Assembly (NCBI GenBank): GCA_024760905.1
Contig: CM045734.1
Location: 38,735,064-38,799,063, forward strand
Reading direction: 5' to 3'
Source of the DNA: Plotosus lineatus
Taxonomy: Eukaryota; Chordata; Actinopteri; Siluriformes; Plotosidae
DNA: 64,000 nt
Shown: positions 31,442-43,211 of the stretch, in pieces
Position numbering within the stretch: the stretch's first letter is position 1
Layout of the letters: each line of letters opens with the position of its first letter
The notes under the pieces: model-generated
What the model saw: the letters and a program-made list of their open reading frames with translations, nothing else
What the model was told of the DNA's origin: nothing
Databases searched by the model: none
Translations under genes and position numbers: made by a program

Positions 31442-32305
31442 ACTAGTGAACGACCAGGGACAGGACATTGAGACAGTGGACAGTTTCAAATACCTGGGCG
31501 TTCACCTTAACAATAAACTGGACTGGTCCCACAACACCAACGCCCTGTACAAGAAGGGCCAGAGTCGCCTCCACCTTCTGAGGAGACTCAGGTCCTTCGG
31601 CGTATGCAGACCTCTGCTCAGGACTTTTTATGACTCTGTGGTAGCCTCTGCAATCCTCTACGCTGCCATCTGCTGGGCCCCGGGCAGCACAGAGCGGGAC
31701 AGAAAAAGACTGAACAAGCTGGTCAGGAGGGCCAGCTCTGTCCTCGGCTGCCCACTGGACTCTGTGGAGGAGGTGAGTGAGAGGAGGATGGTAGCAAAGC
31801 TCACATCCATCATGAACAACAGCTCTCACCCACTGCACCAGACTGTAGAGGAGCTGAGCAGCTCCTTCAGTGGACGACTGAGACATCCTCAGTGCAGGAA
31901 GGAGTGCTACCGCAGGTCCTTCATTCCCACCGCTGTCAGACTGTACAACGCCACTTTGTAACTGTCTGTGAAAATACCGGTTATGTGCAATAAAAACCCG
32001 GTGCACTTTAATCAACCACATCTACCCCACTGACTGTGAACCATATCAACCCATCTACTCTGCACTCAGATACATATACACTTGAATATAGGCCAGTCTA
32101 CAAAGCCGTTCCCTTCTTTTCTTTTATTGTTTATTAATTTATACTATTTATGTATCTATTTATTTATTTACTTATATAATATATATGTATGTGTGTATGT
32201 TTGTATTTGTATCTATTTTTGCACCCCCTACTGATGGTACCTCAAGAGCCTGTAACAGTGAATTTCTCCATTGTGAGATTAATAAAGCTGTATCTTATAA
32301 ATGAT
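31295..32305 (+). mobile_element. L2/CR1-group LINE, 3' end
   Basis: A fairly intact C-terminal reverse transcriptase frame (to 31961, TAA-type stop after LYNATL) with FKYLGVHLNNKLDWSHNT, KKGQSRLHLLRRLRSFGVC and VVASAILYAAICW. A 3' UTR ends in ATTAATAAAGCTGTATCTTA. An (AC)n run at 31408-31438 sits in the coding part. Only the last third of the element is present. The assignment is by motif wording. Confidence 0.8.
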
Positions 32306-32309
32306 CCAA

Positions 32310-32836
32310 CTGTATAAGTGAGAGATGGCTCGCACTCAGTGTCAGGAACTTTTGGGATTTATAGCCTGAGTGCTTGTCAGTAACGGTACAGGTCAGTTTC
32401 GACCCGTTAGTCCTCATGCTTTCATATTCACCAGTCACTTAACACAAGTACAGGTTATTTGAGGAGTGAATTACTTTATAGTTAAACACTTAAAAACTGA
32501 GAAGATGTTGTGGAGGAAAAAATCAGGGGTATCAGGCCGTATTGGAGGCACTGTGTTTTTAGACCTACAGTATAAGGTGAGGAACGCATATGGCTGTCAC
32601 ATATTTGGTCCTTCATAAATCTTTTTGCAATTCGCTCGACTTCTCTATCATGTACTGGATCTAATTACTGATCAATAACAATATCAATATGACTAGGAAT
32701 ACAGATATCGCAATAGCTTTGGAATGAGTGATTGTATTTCGTTCATTTAAAGACATTTGTAATCCTGAAATGGAGAACCGTCCAATGAAGTCATCTCTTA
32801 TAAAAAGTCCTATACGTATTTAAATTAATTGTTATA
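32310..32836. other. Intergenic, nothing recognised
   Basis: No exon or repeat seen. Confidence 0.45.
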
Positions 32837-32848
32837 CCTATAAAAGAG

Positions 32849-33187
32849 TGGGCAGTGGTGGGCTAGTGGTATGGGGGACTGGATCGCTGATCCTAAGGTT
32901 GGGGTGTTTGAGTCCCACTCTCCATAAGGTTGTCATTGTCCTCCCCAGTGCAGCTAACTGGGTTATCAAAAGCCGGCCATGTCTCTCACTGTCTATGGTG
33001 TGAGGTTCATGTAAAAGAACCATTGCTGACTTTCGAGAAGAGTAGCCGCAAAGCCGTCAGCATGTTTCTGCCCTGCGATGGCCTGGCGAGCTGTCCAGGG
33101 TGTACTCTGCCCTCGCCCGGAGTTGGCTGGGATGAGCGCCAGCCTCCCTGCGACCCAAATTAGGATTAAGCGGTTACAGAAAATGAA
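32849..33187 (+). mobile_element. Family A SINE, tail type 1, with TSD
   Basis: Flanks CCTATAAAAGAG (32837-32848) and CCTAGAAAAGAG (33188-33199) make a 12-bp target-site duplication with one mismatch. Confidence 0.92.
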
Positions 33188-33484
33188 CCTAGAAAAGAGC
33201 AAGTGTACGATTGACTGTACTATTTGATTACTGGACGATTTACTCTATGTGCAGTTTTGGTTTTTTTGTTTTTACTGAAGTGAGTATAAGATTATTTTAT
33301 TTTCTTCCATTCCACTTGCTAAGCTTGCCTCAACATAGTGAGTGTCTAGGAATCAGTCATGAGCGTGAGGAACTTTGGGGATCCAATCAGAGCTAGAGCA
33401 TCGCACACGGTGTCCAAGGTCCTCTCTTAGAACAAGTCCTTCTGCATGAATGATGGTATGGATTTCTTTTTCTACCGGTAAAGC

Positions 33485-33847
33485 TTCTTCTTCACCTTTC
33501 GGCTTTTCCCTTTTTCAGGGGTCGCCACAGTGAATCATCTGATTCGCATGTTTGTTTTTGTAATGATTTTTACATCGGATGCCCTTCCGGACACAACCCT
33601 TTAGCATGGGACAGAAACACGCTGACGGCTTTGCAGCTACTCTTGAAGAAAGTCAGCAATGGTTCTTTTACAGGAACCTCACACCATAGACAGTGAGAGA
33701 CATGGCCGGCCTTTGATAACCCAGTTAGCTGCCACGGGGGGGGGGGGGGGGGGGGGGGGGTTGTGACAACCTTGTGGAGAGTGGGACTCGAACCCCCAAC
33801 CTTAGGATTAGTGATCCAGCACCTTTTACCACCAGGCCACCACTGCC
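33485..33847 (-). mobile_element. Family A SINE, tail type 2, with 25-base poly-G run
   Basis: LINE-derived tail at 33485-33600 (GGGGTCGCCACAGTGAATCA). The run of 25 G at 33736-33760 is the longest in the window. Confidence 0.92.
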
Positions 33848-34066
33848 ACTTTTCTAACAGCTAAATAAACACCTAAAAAATGAATCTGGGTCTGTAGTGT
33901 CATGAACTGGACACCTTTTGCCACAACATCATCAGTGGAGCTTAAAAGATTAATATTACCACTACCAGTGCGACTCCGGCTTTATGCCCACTGTTCCTGG
34001 GAAAGGGTTTCCTGGTTTGATACTGAACCCAGGTGAAATTGCTCTCTGGTGTGAATGAATGAATGA

Positions 34067-34067
<1 letters not shown>

Positions 34068-34111
<44 letters not shown>

Positions 34112-34112
34112 T
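34068..34112. repeat. (GT)n microsatellite
   Basis: About 21 GT units. Confidence 0.96.
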
Positions 34113-34248
34113 CTGTGTCTCATGTCCTGTGATAGATGAACATCTCATATAGGATCTTATTCCTGCTTCAAGCTAGGTGTTGGTGGGATCGTCTCCAGAT
34201 CTACCACAAACCCAGGTCAGGATAAAATAATCACTGAAGATGAATGAA

Positions 34249-34249
<1 letters not shown>

Positions 34250-34316
<67 letters not shown>
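34250..34316. repeat. (CA)n microsatellite
   Basis: About 33 CA units. Confidence 0.97.
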
Positions 34317-34319
<3 letters not shown>

Positions 34320-34439
34320 ACAAAACAGAATATTATATATGGAAAATAAAAAGAGACTCAAAGAGAGAAATTAAAGACTGAAAGAAGGGGAATGTGGGAA
34401 GAATGAGAAAAAATAAGCGTGGTAAGGAAGACAAAAGAG

Positions 34440-35114
34440 ATGGAAAAAGAGACCAGAGACAGAAGAGAGAGAGAGAGAGAGAGAAAGCAAGAGAGAGAGA
34501 GAGAGAGGGGAGGAGAGAGAGAAAAGAGGAACAGAAGAGATAAAGGCCGAGAGAGGGAAAGAAAGAGAGAGAGAGAGAGAGAGGAAGCAAGAGAGAGGGA
34601 AAGAGAGGGACAGAAGAAATAGAGGACGAGAGAGAGAAAGAGAGAAGAAGAAAGAGAGAGAGAAAGAGAAAGAAGAAGGAGAGAGAGAGGAGTGGGAAAG
34701 AGGGGGAGAAAGGGGAGCGGAGAGAAAAGAAAGGGGGGAGGGAGAGAGACAGATAGAGAGACAAACAGACAGAGAGAAAGCGAGAGAGAGAGAGAGAGAG
34801 AGGGAGAGGGGGGGAGAGGGAGAGAGAGAGAGAGAGAGAGAGAGGACACGAGAGAGAGATATAGAGAGAGAAAGGGAGAGTGAGTGAGGACAGAGAATAG
34901 AGAGAGAGAGAAAGAAAGAAGAGAGGGAAAGAGGGGAGAAAGGGGAGCAGAGAGAAAAGAAAGGGAGAGGGAAAGATAAAAGGAGAGTGGGGAGACAGAG
35001 AAGAGAGAGACAGACAGAGAGAGCAAGAGAGAGAGAGAGAGGACAAAAGAAAGAGAGAGAGAGAAGAAGAGAGAGAAAGAGGGGAGAAAGGGAGAGCCGA
35101 GAGAAAAGAAAGGG

Positions 35115-35156
<42 letters not shown>

Positions 35157-35173
35157 GGAGAGTGAGTGGGGAC

Positions 35174-35226
<53 letters not shown>

Positions 35227-35322
35227 AGAGAGGGAAAGAGGGGAGAAAGGGAGAGCAAAGAGAAAAGAAAGGGGAGGGAAAGGAGGGAGAGAGAAAAGGG
35301 GAGTGAGGGGGGACAGAGAAGG

Positions 35323-35378
<56 letters not shown>

Positions 35379-35393
35379 GAGAAAGAGAGGTTG

Positions 35394-35439
<46 letters not shown>

Positions 35440-35534
35440 AGAGGAAAGAGGGGAGAAAGAGAGAGCAAAGAGAAAAGAAATGGGGGAGGGAGAGGAGGGA
35501 GAGAGAGAGAAAGGGAGAGTGAGGGGGACAGTGA

Positions 35535-35573
<39 letters not shown>

Positions 35574-35578
35574 GTTGG

Positions 35579-35627
<49 letters not shown>
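34440..35627. repeat. 1.2-kb polypurine (GA-rich) tract
   Basis: Almost pure A/G on the + strand, mostly (GA)n with blocks such as GAAAGAGGGGAGAAAGG recurring at least five times. This points to higher-order duplication inside the array. Long open frames through it are low-complexity (Ser/Leu or Arg/Glu) artefacts. It ends 12 bases before the candidate lhfpl2 first exon. Confidence 0.95.
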
Positions 35628-35629
<2 letters not shown>

Positions 35630-35639
35630 TGTTTAAGAC

Positions 35640-35713
35640 TTCCTGAATGGGCGAGCATGCCGGAGTGGAGAGGAACAACAGCGGGAGAAGAATGAACAGT
35701 CACCACCCTACAG
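35640..35713 (+). promoter_or_regulatory. lhfpl2: Candidate lhfpl2 promoter and non-coding first exon
   Basis: Inferred only. After the polypurine tract there is unique sequence ending in ACAG|GTCAGA, a good donor with the intron starting at 35714. CpG density is visibly higher from here to about 36060 (CCGGGATCCGTTACATTTTC, CTCGGATCTGGACCGGG) than elsewhere. LHFPL2 genes have non-coding 5' exons, and no other exon candidate is seen between homer1 and the first coding exon. RNA data would decide. Confidence 0.35.
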
Positions 35714-36125
35714 GTCAGATTTACTTTTTCTTTTTTCCTCTGAAACTGCGCGCCATTCTTTTTCTGTTTCTTTTTCTTTGATCTTCACCTCATCTACACA
35801 CGTGGCTGGCTCGCATTTCCTTTCCCCCTCTTTTTTTCCCCTTAGACTTATTCCTGGTCTCGAAACCAAAGTGCTGCTACACAAAGAAGTCGTTTCGGTG
35901 CTTTTCTCCGGGATCCGTTACATTTTCCGTTATCTCGGATCTGGACCGGGGAAAAGCCGAAATAAATCCTGGGGCTGAAATAAAGTCGAGATTTGTGTTT
36001 AAGAGCACCTCGGGGTTTCAGCGCGGACAGAAATCTACTGTAGATGGAAATCATAATGGACACTGGAAGCTGATTGAGGGTCAACTGAACGGGACATGAA
36101 TAAACTTTCAGAAAACCGATGCGGG

Positions 36126-36171
36126 AGTTATTTACGGTAGTTATTTACGGTAGTTATTTACGGTACTGGGT
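36126..36171. repeat. Three tandem copies of a 16-bp unit
   Basis: GTTATTTACGGTA recurs three times with period 16. Confidence 0.85.
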
Positions 36172-36477
36172 TGTGTTATACCTTTTAGTTGAAATCGTGC
36201 CGACCCAGAAAAATCTGCAACTTTTCAGTTTGTTCTTCTGTTCACGGATGTGTGGAATAATAGCATGAAACCTACCGTACGAAGTAGTGTTCAACCACAT
36301 GCAGTGAAATCTGCTGCAGTATGAAATCTGCTGTATCTCCTGCAGTGAAAGAGCATGGAACCCATACCCTCCTGATCATCGAAACAAACCACTGCAAAGT
36401 AATATTAAACCTGCTGAACTTAAATAATAAACAACCAGCCCTGAAAATACCATTGTAATATCTAGCAGCAAGGAGAG

Positions 36478-36760
36478 AGGCGCAGTGGGGTGGCGCTCAC
36501 CACCTCTGCCTTACAGCCAGAAGATACTTGGTTCAAGCCCCTGGCTGGGTGAGGGAGTTGGGTCTCGGTGTTGGGTTTGAAGTTACTCTTTGGTACTTCA
36601 GTTTTCCCTGTCAGGCTAACTGGCTGTTCGAAATTGCCCCCAGCTGTGAATGTAAGTGTGAATGGTTGGTTGTGGGTGTTAGCCCTGTGGTGGTCTCAGC
36701 AAAATGTAGCCCGGTTATAGGCTCCTGCCCCCTCATCAATCAATCAATCAATCAATCTGG
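36478..36760 (+). mobile_element. Diverged family B SINE with (CAAT)n end
   Basis: CAGTGGGGTGGCGCTCACCA head, CTTGGTTCAAGCCCC as box B, GTGTGAATGGTTGG and AGCCCTGTGG body words, ending in a CAAT repeat at 36738. Confidence 0.6.
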
Positions 36761-36779
36761 GTGCCGTGCCAGAATTCTG

Positions 36780-37160
36780 GCGTAGGCGGCAGCCATAAAA
36801 GCTTGTCATGGCTGTATACGAAGGGCAAAATAAATCCGCTGTAGCGGCCCATTTTTTCTTGATACACCATCTCTGGCTAGCTGGCCGTTGACTCGAAAGA
36901 GTTCATCCACCCTTTGATAGGTCTTGTTTTTAATCCTACTGGGTTGCTAGCCACCCTCCTCACAAAAATTTGGAACCTGGTGGGGAAGCCAGTTTAGGCA
37001 CCGACCACACAACCACACAACAGGTTGTAACAGGTAAAACCTGACCTGACATAATGCCCCCTATATGCCGATATGCCCCCTCATAGTAGGATTAAATGGT
37101 TGTATAAGCAAACTGTAGTAAAATACTATGTAACATACTGTACTAACTAGTTCGACAAAC
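36780..37160. other. Repeat-like sequence, not classified
   Basis: AAATCCGCTGTAGCGGCCC near 36830 resembles the RTE 3' end, and AACCTGGTGGGGAAGCCAG has a repetitive look. No exon seen. Confidence 0.4.
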
Positions 37161-37168
37161 GACAACTA

Positions 37169-38758
37169 CAGTGGTATGAAAAAGTATCTGAACCTTTTGG
37201 AATTTTCTGCATAAAATCACAGTCAAATGTGATCTGATCTTCATCAAAATCACAGAGATGAAAAAACAGTGTCTGCTTTAACTAAAACCACCCATACATT
37301 TATAGGTTTTCATATTTTAATGAGGATAGCATGCAAACAATGACAGAAGGGGGAGGAATAAGTACCTGAACCATCACATTTAATATTTTGTGGCCCCCCT
37401 TTGGCAGCAATAACTTCAACCAGACGCTTCCTGTAGCTGCAGATCAGTCTGGCAAATCGATCAGGACTAATCTTGGCCCATTCTTCTTTACAAAACTGCT
37501 GTAGTTCAGTCAGATTCCTGGGATGTCTGGCATGAATCGCTGTCATGAGGTCATGCCACAGCATCTCAATGGGGTTCAAGTCTGGACTTTGACTTGGCCA
37601 CTCCAGAACATGTATTTTATTCTTCTGAAACCATTCTGAAATTGATTTATTTGTGTGTTTTGGATCATTGTCTTGTTGCAGCATCCATCCTCTTTTTAGC
37701 TTCAACTGTCTGACAGACGGCCTCAGGTTTTCCTGCAAAACATCCTGATAAACGTTTGAATTAATTTTTCCATTAATGATTGCAAGTTGTCCAGGCCCCG
37801 AGGCAGCAAAACAGCCCCAAACCATGATGCGCCCTCCACCATGCTTCACGGTGGGGATGAGGTGTTGATGTTGGTGAGCTGTTCCATTTTTCCTCCACAC
37901 ATGACGTTGTTCTGTTCCTCCCAAACAATTCAACTTTGGTTTCATCAGTCCACAAAATATTTTGCCAAAACTTCTGTGGAGTGTCCAAGTGCCTTTTTGC
38001 GAACATTAAACGAGCAACAATGTTTTTTTTTTTAGACAGCAGTGGCTTCCTCCTTGGAGTCCTCCCATGAACACCATTCTTGGCCATTGTTTTACATATA
38101 GTTGATGTGTGCACAGAGTTATTGGACTGTGCCAGTGATTTCTGTAAGGTTTTTTTTTTTTATCTCTCTGAGTATTCTGCACTGAACTCTTGGCGTCATC
38201 TTTGGTGGACAGCCACTCCTTGGGAGAGAAGCAACAGTGCCAAACTCTCTCCATTTGTAGACAACTTCTCTGACTGTCGATTGATGAACATCCAGACTTT
38301 TAGAGATGGTTTTGTATCCTTCCCCAGCTTTATACAAATCAACAATTCTTGATCGCAGGTCTTCAGACAGCTCTTTTGAGCGAGCCATGATGCACATCAG
38401 ACAATGCTTCTCATCAAGACAATTCTTACCAGGCGTGTGTTTTATAGTGGGCAGGGCAGCTTTAAGTCACTCATCAGTGATTGGGCACACACCTGACTTA
38501 AATTGTTTGGTAAAAATTGGTTTCAATTGCTCTTTAAGTCTCCTTAGGCAGAGGTTTCAGTTACTTATTCCTCCTCCTTCTGTCATTGTTTGCATGCTAT
38601 CCTCATTAAAAACCTATAAATGTTTGGGTGGTTTTAGTTAAAGCAGACACTGTTTTTTCATCTGTGTGATTTTGACAAAGATCAGATCACATTTGATGGT
38701 GATTTCATGCAGAAATGTGAGAAATTCCAAAAGGTTCAGATACTTTTTCATACCACTG
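37169..38758 (-). mobile_element. Tc1-like DNA transposon 3
   Basis: TA at 37167-37168 and 38759-38760. Ends CAGTGGTATGAAAAAGTATC and the mirror GATACTTTTTCATACCACTG are near-perfect inverted repeats. It is a third subfamily, inserted in the putative lhfpl2 intron 1. Confidence 0.95.
37310..38388 (-). pseudogene. Tc1 transposase 3, two frame breaks
   Basis: N-terminus MARSKELSEDLRSRIVDLYK with helix-turn-helix to about residue 90, a break near 38115, a second piece with LWTDETKVELFG (first Asp), another break near 37900, then QQDNDPKHTNKS (second Asp) and [11 protein letters not shown] (Glu). The DD34E residues survive but the frame does not. The stop lies beyond the usual end, giving a C-terminal extension of about 20 residues. 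Confidence 0.92.
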
Positions 38759-38764
38759 TAAACT

Positions 38765-39432
38765 CCATTAGTAAATATTATTTGTCATAGTAATTATAGT
38801 ATTTAGGTAACAGTACTGTGTATAGTTTATTATGTCTTATTCTGCATAGTTTCCTATACGATATAGTACAGTACTAATATACTTTGGTGTATAGGTTACT
38901 GAACTATATAATATTATAGTGTATGGGTGAGTGTTCTATGTATAATGTATAGCTTACCATACTGCAGTGTACAGCTTGTTACCATACTATATAGTGTATA
39001 TATGTACATCATACAGTTAATATATAAGTAAGTATATATAGTAAGTATAAAGTTAATATTGTAACTTTACTTACTGTTTAGTGTTTAGCTCAGCATACTA
39101 AATCCATATTCATTAATATATCCTACCATATTATATAGCCTCACTTACCATAGTAAATCGTTTACTGTACGAAAACATGTACTTTACTAGAGTACAACAT
39201 CTAGCTTACATATTATATAATGTACTGCTTAATGTACTAAATAGTGTTGTTACCATACACTGCAGTGTATGTGTATACAATAATTTATTGCTTTCTGTAC
39301 TAAATAGTGTGGTTTACCATATGCTATAGTGTATAGCTTACCATACAAAATTGTGCAGTTTACTATAGTCTATCACTTACTGTCCTAAACAGTACAGTTT
39401 ACTATACGTACTGTAATGTACAGCTTACCATA

Positions 39433-39480
<48 letters not shown>

Positions 39481-40300
39481 TACCATACTATATAATTGTA
39501 TTACTTACTGTACTAAATAGTATACCTTACTAAACTACAACATATAGCTTACCATACAATGTAATGTATTGCCAACACGAAATACAATATTATCATGATG
39601 TCTAGGTGCTAATTAAACTTATTGTATGAGCATCGTGATTCAATAAATATTCTGATTTAAATGTTAAAATATTTTTTCAACTTTGTTATAATATAGAAAC
39701 CGTGAATGATGTAAAATAAAATTTGTTTATTGTTTTTTTTTGTCTACACGAAGTTAGCAAGCAATTTGCTTCTACCACATGAGAGGAATGTTGTACTGCC
39801 TGCCAATGGCAAAACAGTTTGGAATGCTTGTATGACTATAGAGGAGTGGCAACATTTAACCACCTCGAAGGCAAACATTTAAATGAAAAAATAATTTTAA
39901 AAAAGCTAAATTTGGAACCAGCGTTGCAATTTATGTATCCCTACACAAAAGAATTGTGTACATAACTGAATTGATCCCTGCATCTCTACTACATAGTGCA
40001 TAGTTTCAGATACTACATAGTGTAGTTTAGAATATTATGCAGTGTATAGTTAACCATATAGTGTAGTTTACCATACTATATAAAGTATAGCTTAACTTAC
40101 TAAATATTGTTTGGCCTCCCGTAACTACATAGTGTATATCTCACTGTACAATATAGTATAATCACATAACTTACTGAACAATGAATGGCTTATGGTGCTC
40201 AATACTGTAGTTTATAGCTTACCAGACTATATAGTATATGGAGTACCACGATATTTATTGTGTAACCTACTGTACTATATTCAGTTTAGCTGACCATCCA
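38765..40300. repeat. Degenerate AT-rich tandem array, part 1
   Basis: Words such as AGTTTACCATAC, TATAGTGTATAGCTTACCAT and ACTGTACTAAATAGT recur at roughly 30-40 base intervals with many substitutions. A (TA)n run lies at 39437-39478 and an older interspersed repeat at 39590-39995. The same words resume at 43780-44160. Confidence 0.7.
39590..39995. repeat. Interspersed repeat, uninterrupted paralogue of 10333-12715
   Basis: Shares ATTTGCTTCTACCACATGA, CTGCCTGCCAATGG and CCCTGCATCTCTACTA with the homer1-intron copy and lacks the Tc1 found there, so it serves as an empty site. Confidence 0.6.
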
Positions 40301-40479
40301 ACAATTACATTTAAAGTTAATTTGCCAGCTTTTTAGGGTCGAAAAAGGAGAAAAAGTTAAATAATCAACTAACTTCAGAGCATTTGAGCACAACATGATA
40401 TGTGACCTATCACATATCTTTAGAAGAATAAAACAACCAAACAAAAAAAAAAATTAAAAAGCTAAAATGACCTGGTTTC

Positions 40480-41180
40480 CTAAATATACACACCCTTAAC
40501 CTAATACTTTGTTGAAGCAATCGTTGAATTTATGACAGAATTCAGTGGGTTTTTTGGTAAGAAACTCAGCATGGCAAATCTTGTCTGGGGAATTTTTGTC
40601 CAGTCTTATCTGAAACAAAAAAATTGTAGATTGTGAAGGGGAATTCCTGTGCAAAGGCCACTTCATGTTCCCTTGGAGATTTTCAGGTGGATTCAGTTGT
40701 GAAATCTGGCTGAGCCATCCAAAAACAATTTTTTAATTGATTTGGAGGTATGGCTTTGGCCGTTCTAAGGTGGAATTCCCGTCATCCTGAGCTTTTAAGA
40801 AGAGACATGATGGCTTTGTGCCAAAAGTGATTTGGCACCATTCATAATTCCCCACCACCTTGACTAAAGCCCCAATTTCAGCCAAAGAAATACAAGCCAA
40901 AAGCATCATGCTTCCACCAGCATGCTTCATTGTGGTTATGATACTCATTTGGTGATTTGCAGGGTTACCTTTGGACCAGATATTCCTTTACAAACTTATC
41001 AAAAATTCAAAATTTCTGCTCATCATACCATTTTCCCAACATGCTTTTGGGAGACTTTGTGTACTTGTAGCTGCAAACTTTAGGCAGGCTTGGATGTTTT
41101 CCTTTATAAGAAAAGTGTTATTTTTCAACAGTGATGAAGCTCTTTGATGGTTTGTAAGTTGTTTGCAGACCTTGTCATTC
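40480..41180 (-). mobile_element. Tc1-like relic, highly decayed
   Basis: CACCCTTAACCTAATACTTT begins a Tc1 3' region. A minus-strand frame reads TMKHAGGSMMLLACISLAEI and GALVKVVGNYE, recognisable as the Tc1 [14 protein letters not shown] segment. ACATGCTTTTGGGAGACTTT follows. No inverted repeats found and no intact frame. Confidence 0.75.
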
Positions 41181-41721
41181 GCTGAAAGACCTAACAAACT
41201 CGGTGTCAAGAAAATGTTACAAGAATAGATAAAGTTTATTGAGCGTAAACTAGAGTCATTTGAAATGATAAGCATAATAGCCATTGTCTAATGTATAGCC
41301 CACATTATTATCTGATATATAGCTATTTGCAGCTCAGTGCATATATTAACTTAATAAATGGTATACAGGGATCCTTCGCTACATCACGCTTCAATTCATG
41401 CGGCTTCAGTGCATTGTGTTTTTTAATAATAAATAAATAAATAAATATTCATCAAATTAAAAAAATAAGGAAATGAAGGAAGAATAGGGGAAAAAAAGCT
41501 AAGGAAAATGTCAAAAAAACAAGGCCAATTATTAAAAAAAAAAAAAGCCCTAAACCAACCCAAAACCTCCCGTCAAAACAAGTTACATTGTTTTGAGGTC
41601 CACATTTATTTATTTATTTATTTATTTATTTAAGGGACAATGTACAGGAACATTAAGCTCATAGAGACAGAGATGCACTGTACCAGATTATAGCTTAATA
41701 GCTAGTTTCCATCTGTAGTCC

Positions 41722-41914
41722 CTAATTTAGAACAGCCAATTAACCTACAGTGCATGTCTTTGGATTGTGGGAGGAAACCGGAGCACCCGGAGGAAACCCA
41801 CACAAGCACGAGGAGAACATGCAAACTCCACACAGAAACGCCCAGGCCGGGAATCGAACCCGGGCCTTCTTGCTGTGAGGCGGACGTGCTAACCACTACG
41901 CCACCGTGCCGTCT
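41722..41914 (-). mobile_element. Family B SINE
   Basis: Well-preserved minus copy: GGAGGAAACCCACACAAGCA, CGGGAATCGAACCCGGGCC (box B complement) and ACCACTACGCCACCGTGCC head. Confidence 0.88.
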
Positions 41915-42079
41915 GTGTGTGCACGCGCACCTGTGTGCATGCGAATGCGTATGTATGTGTGTCGTCTTCTCATGCAATACCATCTGTTTGTGTGTGTATT
42001 TATATTTTATTTACATCTTATGTGATCTTTTTCATGTTTAATTGTTATTATAAGCATTTATAACATTGAATATGTCTGT

Positions 42080-42403
42080 CTGTCTTCCTTTCGGCTTTTA
42101 CTCTTTTACTCGGGAGTTGCCGCAGTGAATCATCTGATTCGCACGTTTGACTTGGCAGAGATTGTTACGTCGGATGCCCTTCCTGTCACAACCCTTTTAG
42201 CAAGGGACAGAAACACGCTGACGACTTTGCAGGTTCTTTTACATGCCTCTCACCATAGACAGTGAGAGACATGACCTGCCTTTGATAACCCAGTTAGCTG
42301 CACTGGGGGGGGGCAGTGACAACCTTGTGGAGAGTGGGACTCGAACCCCCAACCTTTGGATCAGCGATCCAGTGCCCTATACCACTAGACCACCACTGCC
42401 CCC
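42080..42403 (-). mobile_element. Family A SINE, tail type 2
   Basis: CTTTCGGCTTTTACTC and GGATGCCCTTCCTGTCACAA tail, head ending ACCACTGCCCCC. A short internal deletion near 42232 removes part of the body. Confidence 0.9.
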
Positions 42404-42612
42404 GTTATAACATTGAATATGTATTTATTGATATTATATACACATATACATATACGTCAGTCGTTTGGGGGGGTGATCCTACTTCATAGATTTTGATGGT
42501 CGCGTGGGGATCTCGGTCTCAATTAACTGCGGAAAGTGAGGGATCCCTGTACAACATAGCATGCTATAGTTTATGTAGCATAAGTACACAACATGACATA
42601 TGTAACTAAATA

Positions 42613-43178
42613 TAGTCGGCCCCCAACTTACGAAATTAATCATTCCAGAGCCCTTTTTGTATAGCGGGGATTTCGTAAGTAGGGGTCACATCTTACATGT
42701 TAAACGCCTATTTTGTTCCAAGGCTCCAGTCTTTGGACTGGAGAAACCCCATAAACCCTTTAAAAATGATAAAAGTACACCAATTTTGTATGAAATATGT
42801 GTTAAAAGTAAAAGAAAATTATTTATTAAACCGTTTAAACATTTTATTAACATATTAAACAATTTTATTAACATATTTATTAATTAAACCATTATGAAAC
42901 ATTTTTATTAACACACACACACACACACACACACACCTCTCTCTCTCCCTCTCTCTCTCCCTCTCCCCCTCCCTCCCTCTCTATATCTCTCTCTTGCCGC
43001 GGGCCACGCCCACAAGACCTGAATTCAAAGTGCATTCCCTGCTTGACAAACTCAACTTTAATTTGATTCCTTGAGGGATCGGAATTCCAGATGAGCTCAA
43101 ATGCACCCACATTTATTAAACATTTACTGAATTAAAACAACTTAAAAAACTAAAAACTAAAGCGTTATTCCCTCTCTC

Positions 43179-43211
<33 letters not shown>

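Larger units (their letters stand above)
41366..42549. mobile_element. CAGGGATCCCT MITE with nested SINEs
   Basis: TA-flanked ends CAGGGATCCTTCGCTAC and GTGAGGGATCCCTG. A family B SINE (41722-41914) and a family A SINE (42080-42403), both minus, are inside. An ATTT repeat lies at 41609-41632. Confidence 0.8.

Noticed and set aside
34333..35706. A 457-codon minus-strand open frame rich in Ser and Leu, plus complementary Arg/Glu frames.
   Set aside because: It is the translation of the GA/CT tract. Every frame of a dinucleotide repeat lacks stops, there is no domain, and no start context or splice structure.
35778..35978. 66-codon open frame in the CpG-richer patch as the lhfpl2 N-terminus.
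   Set aside because: LHFPL2 starts with [11 protein letters not shown], which is found at 46860. The patch frame has no family match and does not splice in phase.
38765..40300. CRISPR-like or satellite array with constant spacers.
   Set aside because: Repeats are degenerate with irregular spacing and no distinct spacers. The host is a vertebrate. Treated as a decayed tandem array.
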